A stretch of 64,000 nt of DNA from Acanthosoma haemorrhoidale (taxonomy: Eukaryota > Arthropoda > Insecta > Hemiptera > Acanthosomatidae), in NCBI GenBank assembly GCA_930367205.1, contig OV884011.1:118851866-118915865 (forward strand), given 5' to 3'. The notes under the pieces are model-generated. The model ran no database searches. It was not told where the DNA came from and saw only the letters and a list, made by a program, of their open reading frames with translations. Below, one piece after another: positions 11,701 to 23,600 of this stretch. Position 1 is the stretch's first letter. Every line of letters starts with the position of its first letter. A program made the position numbers and the translations under genes.

Positions 11701-14580
11701 AATTGAAACATTGATCTGAAAACAAAATTCGAGCCAAGTGTGAAGCACTGAACAATCTAGGGTTAAGTCATGACTGCGTGAACGATTGATTTTATTGGTA
11801 GAGTGAGACATGAATAATATTTTTAACTCCATAAAATATAATTAAGGATTGCTGATTAATTACTTGCTAATATAAAACATTTTGCCATCATATTGACTTG
11901 GGTGTAAAATTAAAGATCACATCACCTTAATTAATAATATGTAATTAATGTTGATGTCTTTTGGAAGGTAATCACATTAAGTCATTAAAACCGTGTTCGC
12001 AATTTCAATTTATTCTGTGTTTTACAAAGAGAAATGATATTTTTAATGTTTCAATGGTATTTAATACCCCCACAGGTGGTAAAAATAAAAGGAATCCTAT
12101 AAAAAATAATAATTTAAATTAAATTAAAGATATAAAGTTAATTATTGGGTAATGAAGACATATTTTTCCCCAAGCTTTTTAAATAGTATTTTTTAAGTAG
12201 TCAATTTAAATATCTTCTATTTAAGAAAAAATAAGAGTTAGCTGTTTAGTGTACTATAAAAACATAAAATAAGAATAATGAAAATTTCTTTTGAACCATT
12301 TATAAAAGACAACTGTGACTGAGGTTCTTATGAGCTACATGAATATTATCAATCAATAGGGCGTGTAAGAGGAACCGCTTTTGAACGGGTAAGCTAATAA
12401 ATAAGATTCAATAAAACATAGGAAAGGGATATTTAGTAAAATCTTCGAAACTCAACTGTGTGATACTGCACACAACCATTTTTTTTGTAGTAGTAATCTC
12501 GTTACACTGAAACCCGACAAAATACGTGTTATTAATAACGACCTGATAGGAAATTATTTATTATTTTAATTACGAGATTTTTATAATAGCCTTTATTTAT
12601 CGTAAAGCAGTAGGTAGTTAGGTGTTTTTACCATATCAAGGTTACGAATAGAACTACCAAGATTACGCCTTCAATAAAGCTCTGGTTTAGTTAACGTTCT
12701 GAATAAAGAAAAACTGAATAAAATAACACATAATATGTTCATATCGTCGAGATCTTTACTTTAATGCCCAACTCAAAACTATAGAACTTTGATTTCTCTT
12801 ACTACTTTAGGAATATAGCAATATTTTCATGGTCTTCCTCATATTTAATAGGTTCTCTTTAAAAAAAAATTCTCATGTCTCTAACTTATCAGAGACTTAT
12901 AAAGACCAGAACATACCGATAGACAGACATACTAGTGAAAGCATTAGGGTTTCACGTTTTGACTAAACCGTAAAAAACTTACACCCTAGAGCTTTAAACA
13001 ACACAAGGCTCAGAAAACTTTTCTGAATGGACGTCACTGAAAAAGATAATAAAATGAAAATAGCAATTATTTGAAGACGATTTGTTTATATCATATTTGT
13101 CCATATAACGTATATCACACTGAATAGCTCCTAAATTCAAGTTGTCAAAAATCTCATTTTTCTTGGCCGTAGTTGTGAAACTAAGTTAAAAGAATGATAT
13201 AACTTATTTTCTAAATATTTATTTAGCAAACATTTTCTATGTTAAACTTTTTACCCCTTAATATGTGAGAGGTGTAATCAATTTGAGGGAATCCAACAGT
13301 TTGTGGTTCATAGTTTTATTGCACAATAAATATGTTTATCTTATTTCACTACTTCACAGCAAATGTTATAACGAGAACAATGTAATATATTTAAAATTTT
13401 TTAACCCGGTTCTGGTGACCGACGACCATGAAACTGCGCAAGTAATCCCACAAAAAGTGTAAATAGACTTTAACTAGTTTCTTGCTCCCTTCTTCTTGTT
13501 CTTTTCAATTGGAGTATGTGGAAACAGTCTTCTTCAGTTATGATTATCAATCATGTAGGCGTTGCGAAACCATTTGACACGCTCATTCTCCACTTCCTTC
13601 TAGACCTTGTTATTATAGTTTACGGAATAGTATGTGCATTTAAGTGTAGTTACAAGTATCAGTGTGGTTTGAACATGTGACCTCAATAGACTATCTATTT
13701 GTCTCAATGCAATAACTTTCTGTTAGAATTATGAGATACATTTAAATATTGAAAATTTAGAATATGTAAAACTTTACACGCATAATACGGATAAGTGGTT
13801 AATGGTTAGTAAATGAATGAGAAACCAATAATTTTGTGCGTTTATTTTCTTTCTTTCTGAGGATCCTTCACCATAAATGCTTACCATTTATCCTGTCGGG
13901 AGCGCTACACTATGGCTGACCTATATTTTACATTGTGAACTTCTAAAAAGCATTCTATTTCAGCAAAAGTTCAATTATCTATTTATATCAATGTTCCCAG
14001 ATAATACAGATTTTTATATTAAATCGACTGTGAATCACCTTTATCACCGATAGGGGAGGCGTTACTTTGAAACAAGTATGGGGGAATCAATCGTATTTTA
14101 AATAAAGTACAACTGCGAGATCCAGTCCCGAGGTTCGACTGGAACTGAATGCCTGGTCAGTTTTTTGTTTTTTTTCTTAGCCCCTAGTTTAAATTTGTTA
14201 AACAATTAAATAGATTTAACAATAATGTATAATGAGCTGCGTTTTTTCTCCTTCTACTGCATGCCAAGCATTTTAAGCAGGGCCTGAATGAAGGCTAGAT
14301 ATGCCCAGGCGAGTGTCCCGGCGCTCCTTGTGGTGTAAGGATTCAGTCTAGAATATGTACAATTCCAATCATACCGGAAATTTCATTTTTTTTTTAATAT
14401 ACCTTGTAATTTCTAATAGATTATATTTTTACCGAAATTCATACGATATATTGTATATACAAATTCTGCTCAGACCCCCCCCCCACTCCCAAGGGAATTT
14501 CCTCAGTAAACTGACAGAAGTAGCAAGCCCGGGAACTCCCCCTCCCCATAACTCCAACCGTATCACTATCTGGTGAAACC
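8703..14580. other. Intergenic AT-rich region, no gene seen
   Basis: The sequence just right of 8702 should hold the methyltransferase promoter; I see no distinctive element in it. Short open frames such as 10126-10368 and 10543-10939 lack codon bias or motifs. A less AT-rich block at about 9530-9720 and another at 10000-10380 look like insertions of unknown origin. One interspersed repeat is listed separately (11980-12490). Confidence 0.45.
11980..12490 (+). repeat. Interspersed repeat shared with 51240-51930
   Basis: The start shares tctgtgttttacaaagaga and a preceding aagtcattaaaa with 51240-51300. About 400 bases later both copies share ctgcttttgaa/ccgcttttgaa, then ataaaacata and agtaa.atc.tc.aaac in the same order. 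A third partial copy of the 3' part is at about 52230-52340. The family is unknown; no coding capacity is seen. Confidence 0.45.
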
Positions 14581-14589
14581 AGAGAGAGA

Positions 14590-15545
14590 GCAAGAGAGCC
14601 GCACACGCTCAGGGCTTAAGTGGAGATGATGGCCAGTTCCAGGACTCAATGACTTTCTTATCTATTTACAATAGATCCCCACCCCGTGTTAGGTGACGAG
14701 GAGTTTTGTAAGGATGAGTGTTACTGGATAAGGAGTTGACAAAAGAATTGGGATGATCTGATAGGCTTTTGTGGAATTTGAAAAATCTTGATGGTATAAG
14801 GTCGAGGACAGTTGGCACATTGAGATCTGTTAAGGGATGAGTTTGTAATGTAGAAGAGTGCGTTGACTGCAGTTCTGAGGACTTTGGATTGGTTTGATGT
14901 TCGACGGATTTTCGGTCCCCCTTAATTCTATTCCGTAGGTCCTTGTTGGTCTGTATATATGACTCTCTCTGCAATGGGGTTTGCTGCTCTACGCAAAACC
15001 ATGGTCTTCTCATTCAACTACCTCTGCGCCTCTCTCTCCTAACCTCGCTATGTTTTAGTTCGGCGTTGTCAGACCCCACACTTTCCTAGTGGGAATTTCT
15101 GCCTTCGTCTCGCTAAAACTAGCACCTCCTTGGGAGAGACCTCTCCCTCGCAGACGACGGTTGCCGTGGCCCTACAAACTTACCAGTAGCGTCTCCCGTG
15201 GCAATCCAGTCATCTTCTCTCCGGTTCACACTCGCCTTTGGGATCCGGACGGTTTTCGCCTACCATTAAACACCGAGTGTGAATTCGTGGTCATTCCAAG
15301 ACCACATAAACTACCTATAAACCTACCCTGTTCCTCTTCTCCTGAACATAGTGCTTTGTCGGGGCACACACCTTCTAAAGATCTTATGGAGTCAGATAAA
15401 AGCTAATTAAAGCTGCCCGCCGACTAGCCCGGCGGCCAGGGTGAAAGACCGCAGGTCCGCCCGCATTATCTCTTTTTAGGCGCGCGCCGGACAGCGGTTA
15501 GAGGTTGTAGTGACCCGGGCGTCTCCTCCCCACTTTAGGGATACT
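14590..15545 (-). repeat. Interspersed repeat, copy B (inverted relative to 3525-4130)
   Basis: The region 14970-15545 read on the minus strand matches copy A in order and spacing. Beyond the shared part, 14666-15013 has a 115-codon minus-strand open frame of low complexity with no known domain, probably internal sequence of the same element. A plus-strand open frame at 15089-15406 runs antisense to the element and has no recognised domain. The composition is markedly less AT-rich than the surroundings. Confidence 0.55.
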
Positions 15546-15549
15546 CAGT

Positions 15550-16480
15550 TATCTGAGCCCGACAAGGGCAATAATCGAATATTTCCAGAGAAGATGGTAG
15601 TGGAGTGGGTGTTAAAAATACCCAGGGGATTAACAGAGCGGTAGGTATTTTACCTCGAAGGGGTTGCTGGGTCCCTAATCCATGGTGGATGAAGAAATCA
15701 AGGATTTGGGGATTTCGATAGGGATCTGCCGGCCAAAAGGTAGGAGAGTACGAAGAGAGAGAGTGGTGGAATTTGTGGATAACATTTCAGATAACAAAGT
15801 GCGCCCTCGGGATTTAGTGGTTCTTGAACTTTGGTTTGCATAGAGATCTCTACCCACAAGGTAATGATGTCCAATTGAGTTAAGAAAAGAGGTAAATTTT
15901 AGTTGAAAATGGACTTGTTAGGTGGACAATACACTGCTGCTATGACGAAGGGGAAGGAAATATGCTAATTGGCACAGCTGTGGTTTGTTGGAAATCATAT
16001 GGGCAATCAAGGGAACGATGCGATGGGATAAGAGGGTATAATGGATAAGTATAATAACAGTACCAGCATGTGATCCAGGGTGGTCTGTTTGGTAAACCTG
16101 GTACTGTGAAATTTTTAGGGATCTGTTAGCAGTCACGTTTCAGTAATAAGAGCAAGTTTTTTCAATGTTGTAATGTTGTCAGCTCGTTTGTGTGATTTTG
16201 AACACCATTGGCATTCCAAAGAAGGATAGGGATTTTTGAGATATAATAATCGATAAAGAGAGCTTGGACTGAGGTGGAAAACTAAGTTTGAGAGCAGTGG
16301 TATAAGACGAGCGTTCTGAAATCGGTGAGAAGGGAGGTAAGAAGTCTAGAGAGATCTGTATAGTTTGGAGGGGAAGGAATTTTATGTATATGTGGCTGAC
16401 GTACTGTGGTTGTGGGACATAAGGGTTGGGAGGCGGAGGGGTCTCTGGTTTCTTGCGGCCACCTAACCAAATACTGGCGT
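15550..16480 (-). mobile_element. Jockey-like LINE remnant: start of ORF2, endonuclease domain
   Basis: Minus-strand fragments in different frames line up with the apurinic endonuclease domain of Jockey-clade LINEs. In order they are a degraded start near 16150-16240 (FGMPMVFK and N-terminal strand), MTANRSLKISQYQVYQTDHP (16136-16077) with HAGTVIILI, then SRTTKSRGRTLLSEMLSTN (about 15825-15770), matching the conserved SRTTNPRGR...L region. Frameshifts and stops interrupt it, so it is a dead copy. The minus frame at 16282-16470 may be the end of ORF1. No reverse transcriptase follows, because copy B of another repeat abuts it. Confidence 0.65.
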
Positions 16481-17600
16481 ATGAAACTGAGGAGCTTTGG
16501 ACTTTTTTTGGCTGGAACGCTTCCAGGTTTCGCTGCTTGTGCTGCCTGAGGACGGCGTTGGTGCTGCGGGCGGCAAAACTCAGACTTTTTTCAGAATTAT
16601 GACTTTTCTATGTACGAAACGTGACCTTTTTTGGATTACGAAAGCTACCCCGATTTGGAATTTTGTAGACTAGCTGGTGCCGGTGCCTCCTGACAAAATC
16701 TTAACGGGAAAAGGAACCTACGTTTATCGTATATCCAGAATATTCTAAGCCACTATAGTGAAAGTAAAAACTCTTCTTGTAACACCAAAATGTTCACTTC
16801 CCTTCCAGATATGGAGAAGAATAACAACGGCCGCTCGAAGGATGAAGATAAGGCGTCTCTTGCGAGGAGTTACTTTAAGTATTTCCTATAAGGATATGTG
16901 ATGTTGAAGAGTATGATGGCTGCCACATAAAACCTAAAACCCTACAAAGATGGCAAAATATTTGATAATCCATAGACCAAAATAGTAAAATCAAGAAAAA
17001 CAATTAGTAATATATCTGGATCTGGTATACATGATGTCGATGATAAACTAACAGAACGAACCCATGATCGATCTAATTTTATCACTATGAATATGGACAA
17101 AAACGGCAGTCCCTAGCTACAGTGTTAACAGAAGGCATTGGAGAAAAGGAGCCGCATTGAATGAAGAACGAGGAGATAATAAACGCCCTGGCAGTTAAAA
17201 TGGGTGAAGACTGCCCCGATTTTGATTTAACAGTCATACATCTGACGTTGACAATGTTATCCCTGAAATGCTGCGGGACATTAACTCAAGGCACAGAGAG
17301 ATAATCATTAGAGAAATGCTAAGCCCAAGTAACAGACCCTGGAAAAACCAACTTATGAACCAAATAGGCTGGATATGTCTCTTCCTTCAGCAGACGAGAC
17401 GAGAAGAGAGTGGAAACAGATGAAGGGTTTAACAAAATGGAGGAAAATATAATACAAAGAGAAACGTTAAAAACAACCAAGTCAATAGGCGAGTACTTTA
17501 GATTAAAACAATTAAGACGATTAAGAAGAAGAGAAGTGGTAAGAAGCTGAGGGGCAGAGAGGAAGGAGGAAGGACGGAGGTGGAGGGGACGGACGGATTA
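16481..17600. other. Sequence upstream of the secreted Ig-domain gene, no gene seen
   Basis: Less AT-rich than average, with short interrupted open frames on both strands and no recognised domain; probably old repeat material. The last 60 bases (17575-17634) are GC-rich and likely form the 5' UTR of the gene starting at 17635. Confidence 0.35.
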
Positions 17601-17634
17601 TAGACCCCGAAGAGCTCAACGGTTCGAGGTAAAG

Positions 17635-20600
17635 ATGTGCCTGCGACTTCTTCTAGCAGCGGCTGCACTGGTCTCTGGGGCTCTCGGCTACCAGCGTCTG
17701 CCCTGGCATCAGTATTACAAGACGTCCTCACAGTATGTAATTACAGTTCTAGGTCTTATGTACTCAATACATAGTCCAGGACCTATTTTTATTTCAAAAA
17801 TTGGACGTTTAAATGGAAACAAAATACGTATAAAACGTATTAATGTTTTAATTTTATCTACTGCGTACTTTGAAGAATATTGTAAAGTAGGGAAAATGAA
17901 ACACAATTTTAACTACGTAACGGAACATTAACATAAAACGTCAAAAATAACAAAACAATGTATACATATGAATCCAAAATGAATATTTTACTGTCATATT
18001 TACTGAATATCCAACAGCCTTTCTTTTCAAACCATTCGGACGAGTTTTCAATTTTAGTATACAGTACAAAACCAAACCACTGACAACTGAAACTTGCTAA
18101 AGTAGGTTTTTCACTTCAAAAAACGGCTTATAAGCACGCGTGGTACTCCCACATGTTGTTTTTGTTTTATTACGGTTTTCCTCCCAGTGCACCTTCCAAT
18201 AAACCTATTTTATATTAATCGATCGTTTTATTAACGTATTATATGTTTATGGAAGGGATAAAGTCAGAAAAGATCCTCACACGGGGAGTCTCACGCTGGC
18301 GCAGACGGTGATTGTTGAAAGTATAATATTCATTAAACAAGACCTACATTAGCGGGTTTCAGTGGCTGTTGAGATTTAGTAGAGTTTATAAATTAAAATT
18401 GACATGTAGTCAGATAGGAATGAAGGTAAAAAAAAAAACGGTTGGAAAATCAACAAATGCGACAAAAAATATTTTCCTTGCTTTTCAATATTCCTTAAAT
18501 TACCCACCATGAAAAATAAAACGTACTTAACTCATTTTGTTTCCGTGGAAATACACATATTTTTCCTCCTATTTATGATTATACTCAATTATTTGCCTCT
18601 GAATATTGGTCAATCCTACTAAATATCACGATTTATTTGGCTGTTCTAATTTTATTGCATCCATCGACGTTATTTATCCACATCACATACCGTCGAATAA
18701 AACTGCTATTGTTGAGTGATATTTTATAACAAGTGACAAGATTCACCTTGTGTTGTTGATAGCTTTGCCAAGTAGAAAATTGAACCGGATTGTAGCAATA
18801 GATCTAATTGCAGCTATCCAGCTATAAATAAACAGTTATTGATAGTCAAGCGTGTATTGAATCGATCTTTTAACTTAAAAAGCAAGTTAATCCTATCTAC
18901 CTATTATCTATACATTTATTTTAATATTATTATATACAATAATTTTATTATTATAAGTTATTTAGTTCACATTGTTGTGTGTTGAAATGTCCACGTAATT
19001 AATCATTAAGTTTCTCCGCATTTGATTTATGGATTTTTTATTACTTTTACTAGCGCCCATGGAATGTCAAATAAAATATCCATGCAAAATTTTAAAGATA
19101 CAATAGAAGTTACTAATAAAATTTCGAATACCATTTAAACAAAATTTTCTAATTATTCTTGCTAATAAATATGATTAGTCCTAATAAATATTTCATAATA
19201 TTAATCAGCACGTCGAACCCTTTGATTGGATACCGTGGTCAACAAGATATGGGCTTTCAATCATCAAGTTAAATTAATTAATTGATGATCCTTATGACAT
19301 TACAGTCTCCTTGTAACTCTACACACTTCTCCCAGCGATGCTCCCATCTCTGTAACCCGTCCAAATAGTACTCGGCGTTTTTCTCTGCAAAATAATCGTT
19401 CACGAAGGTGATTGCCTCTTCATTCGACGAAAATCTCTGTCCTTCGAGCGCAATTTTTAGATGAGGGAACAAAAAGAAGTCGCTTGGGGCTAGATCTGGT
19501 GAGTAAGGTGGATGGTCAAGCAGTTCAAACCGTAATTCATGGATTTTCGCCATGGCGACCGCTGAGGTGTGAGACGGTGCGTTGTCTTGGTAAAACAGGA
19601 TTTTCTTTTTCTGCAAATGTGGCCGTTTTTCCGCAAGTTCTGCCTTCAGCTTGTCAAGTAATGATGCGTAGTGTGCTCCTGTAATGGTTTTTCCTTTTTG
19701 AAGATAATTGATTAAAATAATTCCATGACTATCCCAAAAAACAGTCGCCATCACTTTCCCAGCCGAAAAAGCAGTTTTTACTTTTTTTGGAGCCGGTTCC
19801 CCCTTTGCAGTTTACTGTTTTGAATGTATTTTTGTTTCGGGCGTATAATGGTGTATCCAAGTTTCATCCACAGTAATTAATCGGCACCAAAACTCGGATT
19901 TATTGCGCCTAAACTGCGCCAACAGAGCGTTGGAAATGCTCATTTGAACACGTTTTTGGTCTAACGTGAGCAAACGCGGCACCCAACACGCGGCCATCTT
20001 TCTCATCTCTAAATGTTGATTTTATGTGACAAACACGTTCTTTTCACATGTTCATAACCTCTGCTATCTCTCTCACTTTAATTCGGCGGTCGTCTAGCAC
20101 CATTTGGTGAACTTTGGCGATGTTTTCGTCGGTAGTTGCAGTTTTTGGACGTCCCGAACGTTCATCGTCTCCCAAGCTTTTACGACCACGTTTAAATTCA
20201 GCTGCCCAAAATTTCACTGTGGTAAATGATGGTGCAGAGTCCCCATACACAGAATCCAACTCATCTTTGATTTGCGTAGGCGTATTGCCTTTCAAAAACA
20301 AATATTTAATGACAGCTCGATATTCGATTTTGTCCATTTTCATAAAAACACTCACACCGACTCACTCAAACGACTGTTACACAACAACTGCGCGTCCGAA
20401 ATGGCTGAAACTTTGGTGAGTAACTGTCAATAGATGAACAAATTCACTAGCTTTTATTTACGACTGCTGCTATCTTCGTGTTGAGGTCGGAAACTTTTCA
20501 GACCACCCTCGTATAAGTTAAAGTCGTATATGTATAAAGACGTATATGTATATCCTTATGTACTTTAACAGGTAGATCCAGGAATCCTGTGTTTTCACTG

Positions 20601-23600
20601 TGGGTGCTGAGATTTTTACTACCGTGATGCTTAGCTTTAATATATCTAATTTTTGTCTTCCATTTCCAATTCAGTACTTGTTTATTCAATTACCTACTCA
20701 TTTTTGCTTACGAGGCTGACCGCCTAACAATAATTCCTTGGAATAAACCGGGTCTCCTATTTGATAAATATGAAATGTTACATGAACTGTCGAGTTGATT
20801 ACACATTGACAAGACAAATATTTTCACGTTTATAAAATGTAATTTTATCACAAAATCACAAAACTATTTAATGATAAAAAATAAATAATTTTTGTCACTT
20901 AAGTGGTGTATCAATTTGAAGGTGCTCCCGGTATTGATTAATTACATGTTATTTGTGTTATGCTTCTCGTATCTATAGTTACAGTCATTCAAACTGCATT
21001 TATAATCGTTTTCACAACTATAACTCAACCTGTGTTTTTTAGTGTACTAGCAATTCTTTAATTACCAATGGGTGATGTATTGCGTGAACTTGCTACCACA
21101 GACATGCTAAAAATTAATTGAAGACCAACTTGGGGGTTTGCTCCTGATTCTTGATCTAAATGAAATCTTCATTAACTCTTCCTGAGCAAATCCCCTAGTC
21201 CAGTATGATTATTATTTGTATTTTGTATATTGTAAATTATTTGATTGTTTATTTGTTGTAGATTAACCCTCTTTTTTTAAATCCCTAAGTCAGGTCATTG
21301 AAGTCATGTCTTTCTATCGAAATCGTCCCCTGCCTGAGCGCCAACAAATAAAGACACCGTGTGTTTTTCCTTGCGTAGTGAATACTCCGGATACTCATCA
21401 CCGTTTGAGTTTGAGTCATCTCCGGTGGTACGGAGGAATTCATTTATTGATACGTCTTGTTAAAAATTAAAAATTACGCTATAATTACAAAAAAACTGTC
21501 CTAAGAGTTGATGTGCTTATAATGACACTAAGACGAACTGCACACAGAGCGAAAGGCAAAGTTGATAGGCGAGGCGACCTTTATTAGGCTAAGTGAAATG
21601 AGCGGTAGGGAAGGTTAACAATATTGTTGTTCGGAAGGAACCTTCCCACACTGAAGTTTTTTTTTAGTTAGCGGAAGTAGTTTGCCCGCTTAATGGTCAG
21701 TACTCATTCTTGTAGTAGTTTACTACTGTTTGAGGGCATTCGGTTGTTTTGTTTAAAGTCAAGCCCGTTTAAACAATTAGTCAATTACATTCTCCCAGTG
21801 CTTTAGGCATTTGACAGTGTGCCCTGAAATGAACACTAAATTTCTTTCCAAAATCCACTTAAAAGCTAGAGTGAATAGTAAACCCTTCCTACGCTAAATT
21901 CAAGTACACACGTGTTGTAAGATAACCAAGTAGCCATCAGAATGAATGAAGTGAGACAATTACAACTGCAAGTGATTCCTGAAGATCTTTATCATTGCCG
22001 ATCACGAAGGAGGAGGATCACTTTTTAAACAGCTACGGGACAGGTATCTTTCGTCTGTCTGAATGTCATTATGCTATGAATGAAAAATTATTCTAATTTT
22101 TATGGTAACAACACCCAGGTTTAAGATGTACATATAAGTTTTGATTAAATTATAAAAACAGTAAATTTAATGACAGGCCTATTTATACGCTCTCCCTTGA
22201 ATTTCAACCATTCTAATGTCAAATCTTAATTGATATTTTGATTTAATATTTTGGTTTTACCCTGCGGTCAAGCAAAATAGGTAAAAATATATTCCAAAAA
22301 ATTAAAGTTTGGGAGTGAACAAGAGACCTCACTGTTTTAATACTGTTCGAGCCGATTTCAATAATTTTTTTTTTGTCAATATTTAGCTATTTTGTTATAT
22401 GATTCCTAATTGATGTTAAAAGATATATAGTCAATAAAAACCATTCATATAATGACAAAAAAAACTGGCGAAGATAAATGATCATTCGATAAACTAGTTT
22501 ATGACATGTCGATCCAAAGAGAATCATTCACTTTTACTTCTGATTGTTCAAGAGTCAGTTACTCTGTCTCATGTTTCTTTTATTTTCTTGAAGCAATGAT
22601 TATTGATTTTTCTTCGTTGTTTTCCTTGTTTTTATACATTTCACTATCTGCTTACGGGCTTTATTTCATAAATTCAATTCAGATCATAAATGTTCTATAC
22701 ATTTTATTAAATAATCTAAACAAAGAAGCTACTTATCTTTTAGAAAACTTACGATATTTTTTTGTTTAAAAAGTCTACTGACTTCTCTTAGTGAAGAATT
22801 AGGGGTCCTGAGTGAACCCGTTACATTTTCACCTTTCTTAGAAAAAATCAGGGGGGTCGACCCTGTGCTTCCATGCTTACTGGTCCAGTGGTCAGAGCTG
22901 CGCTCGCCATCAGACCACGGAGATGGCCGTTCTTAGTCATAATATTGCTAATTAACCTGAGTGCTTTCAATGGGCACCTTGACAAATTCAAGATTTCCGG
23001 TCAATTTTTCAATTGTTTAAGACATGGACATGATATTAACCGTGAAAAGGCATGACCAATCACGGTTCTTCAATTAACCTCGGATCCAATTAACCAACAA
23101 TCAGCACCAATGGTATGACATTAAGGGGTTTAGTCCTTAAAAATCTCTTGAATGCCCCTGCGGGAATTGTTTTAAGTGATGGGCCTAGAGGCAAAGGAGT
23201 TTAAGAGACAAAGTTTACAAAATACATACAAAACATTAAACATAAATCGGACATACCACCAGCTTCAGATTAACCAAGCTTCATACCTGACCGTTTACCG
23301 CGTTAAAGTTCTCACGTATTTGAAAACTAACCTTGATTTCGTGGCGGACCCACGAAATGAATTCAATGTTTTTAGTCTTGTTAAAAAAGGGTGATATCAC
23401 CATGCAATTACCCTCCAGTGTTGTCGTGTATTGGACTTAATTTTGTCTGGTATTCAATTGGTTGATATATTTACAAGATAAAAAGGACATCGCCATTAAA
23501 CAAGACAATATGAACAATACTTCCTTGACTGATAACGTAATTTATGAAGCATTTAAGAACTAGTAGCTACATTTATTCCCGACAAAATCCTCAAAAGGCG

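Noticed and set aside
14355..14576. A 73-residue open frame with a C-rich stretch
   Set aside because: Low complexity (poly-C and AT runs), no motif and no splice context.
19412..20419. Plus-strand open frames at 19412-19684 and 20114-20419
   Set aside because: Antisense shadows of the mariner transposase.
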